Below the pieces are notes generated by a model. The model made no database searches. It was given only the letters and a program-made list of their open reading frames with translations, and had not been told where the DNA came from. The position numbers and the translations under genes were made by a program. Positions 1 through 7,630 of a stretch of DNA of 64,000 nt are shown in pieces (the stretch's first letter is position 1; the number at the start of each line of letters is the position of its first letter). The DNA lies in the NCBI GenBank assembly GCA_017550445.1, contig JAFZOV010000102.1, positions 3,668-67,667 on the forward strand, in the 5' to 3' direction. This DNA comes from Fibrobacter sp. (GTDB lineage: Bacteria > Fibrobacterota > Fibrobacteria > Fibrobacterales > Fibrobacteraceae).

Positions 1-960
1 GGAGAAAGTCGAAGAAATAAAGTTACGGGTCTTGCTTTCATCCGCTGCATACGTGTCATTAACGTACTTATACCCCGAATTCACACCACTGGCAGTGCGG
101 GTATTCGGAATAAGCCACTTGGCAAGATTTTCGTTAAATTTTTTGGAGTCGCTGTCGCCATACCAGTAGTATGCCCAGGCAGTGCGCCACGGCGTACGGG
201 CAGCATCATCATAGGAACCGATATCGTTAGAAACAGCAGCACCCGGAGAAGAAATAGTCTTGTGAGAGCTCCAGTCACACCAGTCACCCACAAGGCCCGT
301 CTTGGAGTCCTGGCAAGCAAGCAAGTCTTGCACTGCCTTTTTACGAATCGTAGACCATTTAGAGTCTCCAGTCACCTTTTCAAACAGACGATAATGACCA
401 GGCATCACATAGCTCGGGTTAAGAGCCGGATTCCAGCCACTTCCCGGCTTGAGGGAGTTGTTGCCATCAACGTCATTCTGAGTCATCCAGTTGATGATTT
501 TCGTGGCATCGCTCAGATAGGAGTCTTTTTTCCACTGTTTAGAAGCCATCACGAGTGCGAGAGCAGCATCTTCGTCAGCGTCCGTTGCAGAACCATTGTC
601 AGCACTGCAACCGATACGCCAGTTCATACCACCGCCGTCACCACCATTGGATGTCCAAACGCTATAAAGCTTATCGAACACATCCTGTTCGTCCATGTAC
701 ACGGTAATCAACATACCATAGGCAATTGCTTCGGAAACCGTAGAGCATGTTCCTTCCGGTGCATAAACCCAGCCATTGGAAGCGTTGTACCAAGCCTGTT
801 TCCAAAGCTTATAGTGTTCCTTGATCATATCCGTATCGGCATATTCAATGATGTTGCCGTGCGGATGTTTCATGTTCTGCGGGAAGGGGTACTGTCCCGC
901 CATAGAGTAAACAGCAGAAAGGGCCAAAACACCCATCGCCATTTTGAAAATATTTTTCAT
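1..960 (-). CDS. Glycoside hydrolase family 8 endoglucanase, 3' end outside window
   Basis: Secreted family 8 glycosidase that probably cuts beta-1,4-glucan or xylan; 320 codons are present and the C-terminus lies beyond the left edge. The start ATG (958-960) follows AAGGAAA at good spacing. Residues 1-21 form a signal peptide. The motif VSEAIAYGM places the likely proton-donor Glu at residue 77. SATDADEDAALALVMA (about 124-139) matches the GH8 signature A-[ST]-D-[AG]-D, and YDDAARTPWR lies in the expected distal position. The gene has its own promoter-like box (996-1003) and an 8-bp inverted repeat (1010-1032). The family call is firm from the motifs; the substrate is inferred from the fibre-degrading lifestyle of Fibrobacter. 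Confidence 0.9.
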   Translation of the reverse strand, partial: MKNIFKMAMGVLALSAVYSMAGQYPFPQNMKHPHGNIIEYADTDMIKEHYKLWKQAWYNASNGWVYAPEGTCSTVSEAIAYGMLITVYMDEQDVFDKLYSVWTSNGGDGGGMNWRIGCSADNGSATDADEDAALALVMASKQWKKDSYLSDATKIINWMTQNDVDGNNSLKPGSGWNPALNPSYVMPGHYRLFEKVTGDSKWSTIRKKAVQDLLACQDSKTGLVGDWCDWSSHKTISSPGAAVSNDIGSYDDAARTPWRTAWAYYWYGDSDSKKFNENLAKWLIPNTRTASGVNSGYKYVNDTYAADESKTRNFISSTFS

Positions 961-995
961 AGGATTTCCTTTTTAATGACTTTTACACCCGTTTG

Positions 996-1003
996 TAAAT
1001 ATA
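996..1003 (-). promoter_or_regulatory. Candidate -10 box of the GH8 gene
   Basis: Read on the minus strand this is TATATTTA, close to the Bacteroidota-type TAnnTTTG box found before several genes here. It lies 35 nt before the ATG at 960 and leaves room for the AAGGAAA ribosome binding site. Confidence 0.4.
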
Positions 1004-1009
1004 AAACTG

Positions 1010-1032
1010 GGAACCTTTTGCGGTAAGGTTCC
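1010..1032 (-). promoter_or_regulatory. 8-bp inverted repeat upstream of the GH8 promoter
   Basis: GGAACCTT and AAGGTTCC are separated by 7 nt, just upstream of the candidate -10 box. No T-run follows on the minus strand, so an operator is more likely than a terminator for the upstream acyltransferase gene, although that remains possible. Confidence 0.4.
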
Positions 1033-1113
1033 TAGTGTAATAATAAAGTTGCAAATGTAAGTTTATCGGTAATATTTTCGGAACAAAAAGTTCTCTAAAT
1101 GTTCTCTTCGAAA

Positions 1114-2283
1114 TTACGGGTTCTTATTTAACGCCATCATCGCCTTTTTCTTTTTGCGACGCCATACCTTAAATTCACTATAAAGCGTGCTTATTGTGTA
1201 AATAAAGATTAGCAAAAGAATCGTATTCTTGGGGCAATTCAAGTTGCAGATTCCCCAGGCAATCGTAATAATCGGCAGGTGAATCAGGTACGGATAAAAC
1301 GATGCACGACCAATTTTACGGACGATTCCAATGCAGAAGAAACGTGCCATAAAACCCTTACCCGTGAGTAGAGACACCAGAAAAAGTCCGTACAGCAAAA
1401 TCGGAAGGGAATGGTGGAAGAAATAGTTGAAGCCGGGATTCAGTTCCGGACGCATCAAGAACAAGCTGCCATAAATGGCGGCAAGCATGATGAGTTGGGC
1501 GAAGCCGCTGGCAAAATTCCGCTTGAGGAAATCGAAGTGGCCTTCTTTGAAAAGCCTGAAGAGGACCATTCCGAACAGGTACTCAAAAATGCGGACGGGG
1601 GCAAAAATATGGAAGAAACGGTACTTGGCATCGTAGCTTTCGAACCAAAGATTATCGGAGAGGCCAAAGAATGTGGCCCACAAAATGCCGGGAATAAAGA
1701 GCGTTCCGAAAAGCACCCATAGCGTGCGGTCACTCTGCTTGAATAGCCAGCGACTGAACCAAGGCGTTACGGCATAGCACACGAAAAAGCTGGTGAGAGA
1801 CCAAGACGGCTCATTCAGTTTCATGCCAAGATCGGGGACAATGGACCAAGTGAGCGTGATGTGCAGAAAGAGGCTTCGCCACGGATGAGTCATCTTGGCA
1901 AGGCCGGCCGCGGCGCAATCACCTATTTCGGAGAGGCCGGGCAGATGCGTATAACCGCTGAACTTGAAGACGAGCACCACGAACATGAGGAGCGTCATGA
2001 AGAAGTGCAGGCGGTACAGCTTTGCAATGCGGCTGAACATGAAGGGAATGACCGGGACGATTCGGTCCGGGTCGCTGAACTTGCTTGCAAAAAGGAAGCC
2101 GGCGAGTACGTAGAAGATGCCCGCTGCAAATGCCGGAGCGTTTACAATGGGCATAATCCACTTGTAGTCGGACATGTAGTTGAGGGCGCTAGAAGAACCC
2201 AGATGCAGCATTACAATGTTAACGCTTGCGAGCAGACGAAGACCGTCTAGCGCAGGAAAGTAATTTGGTTTTGTTTCAGCCAT
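1114..2283 (-). CDS. Acyltransferase family 3 membrane protein
   Basis: Integral membrane O-acyltransferase of the acyltransferase 3 family, which moves acetyl or other acyl groups onto extracytoplasmic sugars. The 389-residue protein has about ten hydrophobic segments. The N-terminal motif ALDGLRLLASVNIVMLHL carries the family's Arg and His in the first membrane helix. It is the last gene of a minus-strand run (OMP, oxidoreductase, SppA, DUF21/CBS) and is separated from the gene before it by a heptamer-repeat hairpin (2291-2396). The substrate cannot be told from sequence. Confidence 0.85.
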   Translation of the reverse strand: MAETKPNYFPALDGLRLLASVNIVMLHLGSSSALNYMSDYKWIMPIVNAPAFAAGIFYVLAGFLFASKFSDPDRIVPVIPFMFSRIAKLYRLHFFMTLLMFVVLVFKFSGYTHLPGLSEIGDCAAAGLAKMTHPWRSLFLHITLTWSIVPDLGMKLNEPSWSLTSFFVCYAVTPWFSRWLFKQSDRTLWVLFGTLFIPGILWATFFGLSDNLWFESYDAKYRFFHIFAPVRIFEYLFGMVLFRLFKEGHFDFLKRNFASGFAQLIMLAAIYGSLFLMRPELNPGFNYFFHHSLPILLYGLFLVSLLTGKGFMARFFCIGIVRKIGRASFYPYLIHLPIITIAWGICNLNCPKNTILLLIFIYTISTLYSEFKVWRRKKKKAMMALNKNP

Positions 2284-2290
2284 AGTACAA

Positions 2291-2396
2291 TTCAGAGTTC
2301 AGAATTCGGATTTCGGAGTTGAAATTAATGCTGATTTCGGATTTTAGGATTCAGAGTTGACATTACACAATTCTGAAATCTGAATTCCGAATTCAT
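2291..2396. repeat. Degenerate heptamer repeat, inverted pair (locus 1)
   Basis: The left part holds TTCAGAGTTCAGAATTCGGA (2291-2310) and the right part ATTCTGAAATCTGAATTCCG (2370-2389), in opposite orientation. Between them lie further units and the string CATTACACA, typical of locus 8 (61991-62062), so the sequence types mix. The right arm reaches the stop codon of the DUF21/CBS gene (TGA inside TTATGAATTC). It could act as an mRNA hairpin between the two genes. Confidence 0.75.
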
Positions 2397-3457
2397 AATT
2401 TTTTCCCTTTATCTTGTTGGCGGATGCGGGCGAGAGCTTTGGAGCGGCGGCGGGCGGTTTCCTGAAGGTCCACGTTTTCGTCGTATTCATCGACAATTTC
2501 GCGGCCGAGAATTTCTTCGAGGACATCTTCAAGGCTGACGATGCCGGCAATGGCACCCCATTCATCGACAACACCCACAACGTGTCCACGCTGCTTTAAA
2601 AAGCGGAGCAGCAACTTGTCTAGCGTAAGACTATCAGGAATCAGCTGTAACGGACGCATCATTTGGCGAAGCTTCACATCGCGCAGGCCTTCGGCAAGCT
2701 TGTTATATGCATCGCGGCGGAGCACAATACCGATCCAATTGTCCTTTTCTTTTTCGTAAAGCGGCACACGGGAGAACGGCCAGTTGCCACGTTCGTCAAG
2801 AGACTCACCGATGGTAGAATCCGCCTTAAGCGAAAACACCACCTGGCGCGGCGTCATCACCTTACGCACCGGCACCGATTTTAGCGCCAAAATATTCTTG
2901 ATGACCACCGACTGCTGACGGTCAATCACATCTTCGCGAAGCCCAAGACTCACAAGGCTGTTGATATCATCGATGCTCACATCCTTCTTGTCTTCTTTTT
3001 CGCGAGTCCAATGCTTAGTCAGCGTGAGGCACAGCCAAATAATGCCTGTCCACGAAAGAACGATGGTAATATAATAGAATGGTACCGCCACCAAGGGGGC
3101 TGCAATTTTAGCCTGCTTGACACCCAGCGTTTTCGGAGTGATTTCTCCAAACAAAAGAATCAGCACCGTCAGAATAATCGGGAGCGACACCTGTCCAATC
3201 GGCGGCAGATTCTTGACCGCAAGGGCCGTAGCAAGCGAAGCCCCAACCGTATTGGCAATCGTGTTCACCACCAGCACCGAAGCAATGTAGCGGTCAATAT
3301 TTTCTTTGACGTGCACCATGTAGCGGGCCGTGAACTTTTTCTGTTTTTGCAGCAATTCAATAGTCGCAGGCGGCATGCTGTAAAACGACGCTTCTGTCAC
3401 CGAGCAGAACGCCGAAATGGCAAGGCAACCTAAAACCGTAAGGACAATATAAAGCAT
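2393..3457 (-). CDS. DUF21/CNNM domain protein with CBS pair (CorC/HlyC type)
   Basis: Membrane protein of the CNNM/CorC group, often linked to Mg2+ or Co2+ efflux. Of its 354 residues, about 1-150 form the DUF21 membrane region with four hydrophobic stretches. Two CBS segments follow (about 190-310), ending in GVVDEWGAIAGIVSLEDVLEEILG. The C-terminal CorC/HlyC domain of longer members is missing. The start overlaps the sppA stop as TAATG, which suggests translational coupling. Its stop codon lies in the edge of a heptamer repeat. The family is clear; the transported ion is inference. Confidence 0.88.
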   Translation of the reverse strand: MLYIVLTVLGCLAISAFCSVTEASFYSMPPATIELLQKQKKFTARYMVHVKENIDRYIASVLVVNTIANTVGASLATALAVKNLPPIGQVSLPIILTVLILLFGEITPKTLGVKQAKIAAPLVAVPFYYITIVLSWTGIIWLCLTLTKHWTREKEDKKDVSIDDINSLVSLGLREDVIDRQQSVVIKNILALKSVPVRKVMTPRQVVFSLKADSTIGESLDERGNWPFSRVPLYEKEKDNWIGIVLRRDAYNKLAEGLRDVKLRQMMRPLQLIPDSLTLDKLLLRFLKQRGHVVGVVDEWGAIAGIVSLEDVLEEILGREIVDEYDENVDLQETARRRSKALARIRQQDKGKKL

Positions 3458-5802
3458 TATTCCATACCTAACAAAGCAGGGTCAAAAAGGGCGGGCTCGA
3501 TAGCCCAAAGCTGCGGGCGGCTCAAGTCGCAAATATAATCCGTCCAGTCGGACAGTTCATACAGCATCTTGGAGCCGGGAGTCGGCAGCGTGAAGGAATG
3601 ACCTGAGCCAAGCACCTGCAAATCAACATCGGTATACTCACCGATATCAGCAAGTTCCTTTGCGACTTCAATAGCATCATCAATTCCACCGAGGCCATGC
3701 ACAAGCCCAGCCTGCAGCGCCTTAACGCCTATCATCACTCGCCCGCCACCGTACGCCGTATCTACAGTTGCCTGCGGAATTTTCGTAGCCTTTGAAACGA
3801 CTCCGGTAAAGCGGTCATAGAATTCATCCATGTACGCTTGCAGGGCGGCACGTTCGCGGTCTGTCCAGGGGCGTGTAAACGTAGTGGCATCGGCATATTC
3901 ATGCGTCTTGACAGTTTCTGCCTTGAGTCCAATTTTATCCATCAAGCCCGAAGCATCAATTTTGCCACCATAGATGCCGATGCTACCCACAATCGCCATC
4001 GGTTCAGCAAGAATCTTGTCGCCGGCGCAGGCGATGTAATAGCCGCCCGAAGCACCCATGTAGCCGATGCTAGAAACCACGGGCGTTCCCTGTTCACTTA
4101 TATGGCGAAGCGCCGCCCAAATTTTGTCAGAAGCAATTGCGGAACCGCCCGGCGAAGAAATGCGCACAATCAAGGCTTCGGCACCAGAAGAGGGTAATTT
4201 GCGAATCGATTCAAGCACCGATTTTTCCATGCGAGAATCAATAGTACCGTCAATATTCAAGAGGGCAATCTTTGCCCGCGGCGTCCAGCTTTCATTGAAG
4301 ATCTTTTTGTCTGTCGGATTCCAAGTGCGATACGCCGCATTGGGATAATCAATGCCAAAGAATGTCTTGAGTGCATAGGTCGGCACCTGATCCAAATAGA
4401 GTAAGGTATCCACCAAGCCAGCTCGCTTTGCTGCAGAAGCTGTTACCAAGGGTTCCGAGGCCAAGGAATCCAAATGTTCATAAGCCCGACTGGCACTCAT
4501 CTTGGCCCCTACACTGCGCATGGAAATATAGGTTTGCAAAGAAGTCCACAAATCGCTGTAAAGAGTGTCAAAATTTGCGCGGGATTCCGCCGACATGGAA
4601 TCAGCAATGTAGGGTTCCACAGCCGACTTGTACTTGCCGTGGCGCAAGAATTCCACCTTCACGCCCAGCTTATCGAACAGGCCCTTATAAAAGAGAATGT
4701 TGCCGCCAAGGCCTCGCCAATTCATATGAGCCGAGGGCTCCACCACAATACGGTCTACATGGGCAGAAGCAAGCAATACGGCGGGCCGAATATCGTCCAT
4801 GTAGGCAACAACCTTGCCGCCGCGCATCTTGAGCTTTTTCACATAACGGTCAATTTCACTGGAGATTCCGATATTACCCTTGTAGCCAGAAAAATCCAAA
4901 ATGACCAATCCACAAGCGGGGTCTCGCAACATATGTTCAAACAGGTTACGCACATGCCAAATGCAAATGGAGCTTTTTCTAAAGAACGAAAACTCCTCTT
5001 CGCTTTCAGAAACTGTCATATCTAGCGGCACACGGATAATCTGCGCACTCAAAGAAGCATTCGGATTGCGGGCACTGTGATACCCCCAAGCACCGCCCTT
5101 GGGCAGCATGTCATCGTACACATGCAAGGCCACATTGTTGTAGCCACCCAAACTTGTTGAAAAGGTAAGGCGGTATTCGTCATCGCCATGCAACGGAACT
5201 CGAAGCCCCCAGCGGACGCCATACAGGCCAAGTTCTATAAGCAAGCGATGGTCTTCGAAATCTTCGACATCGTAACTCACGCTAAAGAGAGGGCCTAAAC
5301 GCAAGGTAGCGCCCAAATTCTGCACACGATCGGGAGCCTGCGGGCCAACATACAGCGCATTATCGCAAGAATAGCCTAGAGAAACGAACGAAAGCGGGCG
5401 CAGCATCAAGCCCAAATCCACGCTCCATTCCGTACCGTTGTAGCGCGCCGTACGTGTTGCATTAAGGCGTTCGCCTACAAAAATCACTCGATTCCACAAG
5501 GCATTTCCGTGAGTCAGGCTCCAGCGAGAAACATCGAGACGATTGGGCCCCTGGGTATAGTCAAAACCAGCAGCCCAGTGCTCTAGATTTCCACCGATAC
5601 GGAAGTTCTTGACAGCATTATCATAATCGTAACTGACGAGCGCTCCCTTGGAATCAAAGGCGGCAAGCCCCGCCGGGTTCCCCCAAATGCCATGCTCATT
5701 TTCTAGAGAAACAAAACCCGTTTCACCAGGAAGATAGGCCAAGGCATACGCAGCGCAGAACAGATAAAGCACCGCTACGACCTTATTTTGCATCCATTTC
5801 AT
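3457..5802 (-). CDS. sppA: SppA-type S49 peptidase with N-terminal beta-barrel-like extension
   Basis: S49 serine-lysine peptidase that cleaves signal-peptide remnants or other membrane peptides. The ATG at 5802 was chosen because GGGGAGAG precedes it; it overlaps the upstream oxidoreductase gene by 20 nt. Residues 1-22 are a signal peptide. Residues of about 30-260 are rich in alternating aromatic/polar strands and resemble an outer-membrane protein. Two S49 domains follow: GKYKSAVEPY carries the likely general-base Lys392, and YMGASGGYY the nucleophile Ser585. The 193-residue spacing is close to the E. coli enzyme (Lys209, Ser409). The barrel-like front of a 781-residue protein is unusual and may move the activity to the outer membrane. 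Confidence 0.87.
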   Translation of the reverse strand: MKWMQNKVVAVLYLFCAAYALAYLPGETGFVSLENEHGIWGNPAGLAAFDSKGALVSYDYDNAVKNFRIGGNLEHWAAGFDYTQGPNRLDVSRWSLTHGNALWNRVIFVGERLNATRTARYNGTEWSVDLGLMLRPLSFVSLGYSCDNALYVGPQAPDRVQNLGATLRLGPLFSVSYDVEDFEDHRLLIELGLYGVRWGLRVPLHGDDEYRLTFSTSLGGYNNVALHVYDDMLPKGGAWGYHSARNPNASLSAQIIRVPLDMTVSESEEEFSFFRKSSICIWHVRNLFEHMLRDPACGLVILDFSGYKGNIGISSEIDRYVKKLKMRGGKVVAYMDDIRPAVLLASAHVDRIVVEPSAHMNWRGLGGNILFYKGLFDKLGVKVEFLRHGKYKSAVEPYIADSMSAESRANFDTLYSDLWTSLQTYISMRSVGAKMSASRAYEHLDSLASEPLVTASAAKRAGLVDTLLYLDQVPTYALKTFFGIDYPNAAYRTWNPTDKKIFNESWTPRAKIALLNIDGTIDSRMEKSVLESIRKLPSSGAEALIVRISSPGGSAIASDKIWAALRHISEQGTPVVSSIGYMGASGGYYIACAGDKILAEPMAIVGSIGIYGGKIDASGLMDKIGLKAETVKTHEYADATTFTRPWTDRERAALQAYMDEFYDRFTGVVSKATKIPQATVDTAYGGGRVMIGVKALQAGLVHGLGGIDDAIEVAKELADIGEYTDVDLQVLGSGHSFTLPTPGSKMLYELSDWTDYICDLSRPQLWAIEPALFDPALLGME

Positions 5803-6730
5803 TCGCTCTCCCCTTTTTATACACTTCACCAACCAAGGAAACCATTGTCACTGCATAGCAGGCATCATAAAAACAAACGTACCAACCGCAATCAGGTTCT
5901 TCACTTTGCGCTGTATTTTTGTAAGAGTCTAAATAATTTAGAAAAGCCTGATGTTCCTTTTGCAAGGCATATGCCGGATTGCCATTGCGATAGGCTCCCA
6001 AATCCAGAGTTACGGAACAGCCATTCATCGAAATTTCTACCGTGCGACGGTCCTCGGCACAATTGCGATCCGCTATGAATTCGGCCTTTAACGTCCTGAG
6101 ATCATAGAAGGCGTGAACCCGGTCGTCAGACAATTCATCGCAATGAAACGACTGGTACATCATCGCGTTCTTGTCGACAAAGGAACAAAGCAAGTCCATG
6201 TCGTGGACCATCAGGTCATATTCCACGGAGACATCGCGGTTACGCGGCGAAAAACCGTGGGTTCGCGTAAACTTAAAATAGACCGGTGTAGCATCTTGTT
6301 TCTGGAGGAACCAGTATTTGAAGTAATCCTGCATTTCCTTGAAAAAATCAGTCTTCACGAATTCTTCAATCGCCGGGTTGTAGCGTTCCGAATGGCCGAC
6401 AAAGACAAATGCATTGCGTTCCAGGGCGATACGCTGGAATTCTTCCGCTTTTTCGAACGAAATCGCCACCGGCTTTTCGACAAGCACCGGAAGCATGATT
6501 TCGATACATTTTTTGACGTATTCCTCATGCGTTACAGCAGGAGATGCAACGACAGCAAAGTCAGGCGCTAGCTTACCGACGGCAATTTGATCAAATAGGG
6601 ATGCAGCCTCGGCGGTAGTGTCAGCAACTCCAATAAACTCAACGCCATCCTGCTCGAATAAACGCTTATGTCGATTGCCCATGGTTCCGGCACCAATCAA
6701 AATCGCCTTATAAGAACATAAACTTTGCAT
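5783..6730 (-). CDS. Gfo/Idh/MocA family oxidoreductase
   Basis: NAD(P)-dependent sugar or polyol dehydrogenase of 315 residues. The N-terminus AILIGAGTMGNRH is the Rossmann nucleotide-binding loop, and VLVEKPVAIS (about 96-105) carries the family's catalytic EKP lysine. The C-terminal half is the usual alpha/beta substrate domain. The gene overlaps its neighbours at both ends (23 nt with the outer-membrane-type gene, 20 nt with sppA), so it belongs to the same transcript. The substrate is unknown; the neighbours do not define a pathway. Confidence 0.85.
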   Translation of the reverse strand: MQSLCSYKAILIGAGTMGNRHKRLFEQDGVEFIGVADTTAEAASLFDQIAVGKLAPDFAVVASPAVTHEEYVKKCIEIMLPVLVEKPVAISFEKAEEFQRIALERNAFVFVGHSERYNPAIEEFVKTDFFKEMQDYFKYWFLQKQDATPVYFKFTRTHGFSPRNRDVSVEYDLMVHDMDLLCSFVDKNAMMYQSFHCDELSDDRVHAFYDLRTLKAEFIADRNCAEDRRTVEISMNGCSVTLDLGAYRNGNPAYALQKEHQAFLNYLDSYKNTAQSEEPDCGWYVCFYDACYAVTMVSLVGEVYKKGRANEMDAK

Positions 6731-7544
6731 AAAGCCCTAAGGTATGGCCCGTTTCCATTCCAAACAAGTGACCGCGATTCATTTCGTAAAAGAGTGCAAC
6801 ACCCAAGGAATTCTTGAGCACCGGGAAATAACGGGCCGCATCGATACGCATTCTAAAACCGCGATAAAGGTCGTCCATTTTTTGATACGGCCTATCCAGA
6901 TTCAGGTTTCTGGATTCTTGAATCCGCCAGCGGTACAGGAAAACATAATCCAACTTCCAGCCAGAATAATCGTCGCGGTCCCAAAGTAATTTCCACGTAA
7001 TGGAACCCTTTACGTCCAGTTCATCACCCGGCTGAAAATTGCGGTCTTCGAGAAAGACATAATACCCCATAGCGGCGCCTAAGGTCATATTACGAGAAAA
7101 TTCATAAAGGCCGTAAGGCGAAACCCCGATTCGGTAAAAGCGGTTGACGCGGGAACCTTCACGGGGAGGAAGCCGCCAATTGAAATCGATTCCCATTAAA
7201 GAAAAAGGCATCAGCTTTACGCCCAAATAGGATTCATTCAGGCCATTGACATGCAAGTTCAACGCCTCGTGACGTTGGTCATGGAACATGACATCGTATT
7301 CGTAGCTTACAAGCCTATACGAAAAATCGCCATAAACACTAAAACAGTGACAAGGAGCGAATTCCCCTGCCACATTCAGGTCCGCGCTGTAAACATCGTC
7401 GCGAAGTTCCGCAAGACCGCCAAACAGGGCGTAGCTTTCAGGGGCGCGAACAGGCAGAATGGATTCGCGGGCAAAAGCAGAGACCGAGCCAAGCAAAAGC
7501 AAGACAAGAAAAAAATAGAGGATCCTTTTTGCAGGTACAGTCAT
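6708..7544 (-). CDS. Hypothetical outer-membrane protein
   Basis: No family was recognised. The 278-residue protein starts with a clear signal peptide (Ala-rich cleavage region SVSAFA near residue 25). The rest is dominated by short amphipathic strands with many Tyr, Phe and Arg, ending in GHTLGLYAKFMFL. A final Leu/Phe-rich strand like this is common in outer-membrane beta-barrels. It is the first gene of the minus-strand run leading to sppA and is divergent from the TIGR02171 gene. TAAATTTG on the minus strand (7556-7563) lies 11 nt before the ATG, with no ribosome binding site in between. Confidence 0.7.
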   Translation of the reverse strand: MTVPAKRILYFFLVLLLLGSVSAFARESILPVRAPESYALFGGLAELRDDVYSADLNVAGEFAPCHCFSVYGDFSYRLVSYEYDVMFHDQRHEALNLHVNGLNESYLGVKLMPFSLMGIDFNWRLPPREGSRVNRFYRIGVSPYGLYEFSRNMTLGAAMGYYVFLEDRNFQPGDELDVKGSITWKLLWDRDDYSGWKLDYVFLYRWRIQESRNLNLDRPYQKMDDLYRGFRMRIDAARYFPVLKNSLGVALFYEMNRGHLFGMETGHTLGLYAKFMFL

Positions 7545-7555
7545 TTACTACCATT

Positions 7556-7563
7556 CAAATTTA
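7556..7563 (-). promoter_or_regulatory. TAAATTTG promoter box of the OMP-sppA gene run
   Basis: A perfect TAnnTTTG match on the minus strand ends 11 nt before the ATG at 7544. The transcript would start a few bases before the start codon, giving a leader too short for a Shine-Dalgarno site. Confidence 0.45.
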
Positions 7564-7614
7564 AAAATTTAAGTCTAAGAGCCGAAAAACACCTTTAGTA
7601 AAATCATCTTTATA

Positions 7615-7624
7615 TACTATATTT
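7615..7624 (+). promoter_or_regulatory. TACTATATTT promoter box of the TIGR02171 gene
   Basis: The same decamer occurs before the second TarI-like gene (22876-22885). Here TATATTTC (7618-7625) ends only 5 nt before the ATG at 7631, so the mRNA is predicted to be leaderless. Confidence 0.45.
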
Positions 7625-7630
7625 CTTAAC

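Noticed and set aside
262..1026. 254-codon open frame on the plus strand opposite the GH8 gene
   Set aside because: The opposite frame carries GH8 motifs and a signal peptide; this one shows no family motif and is an antisense shadow.
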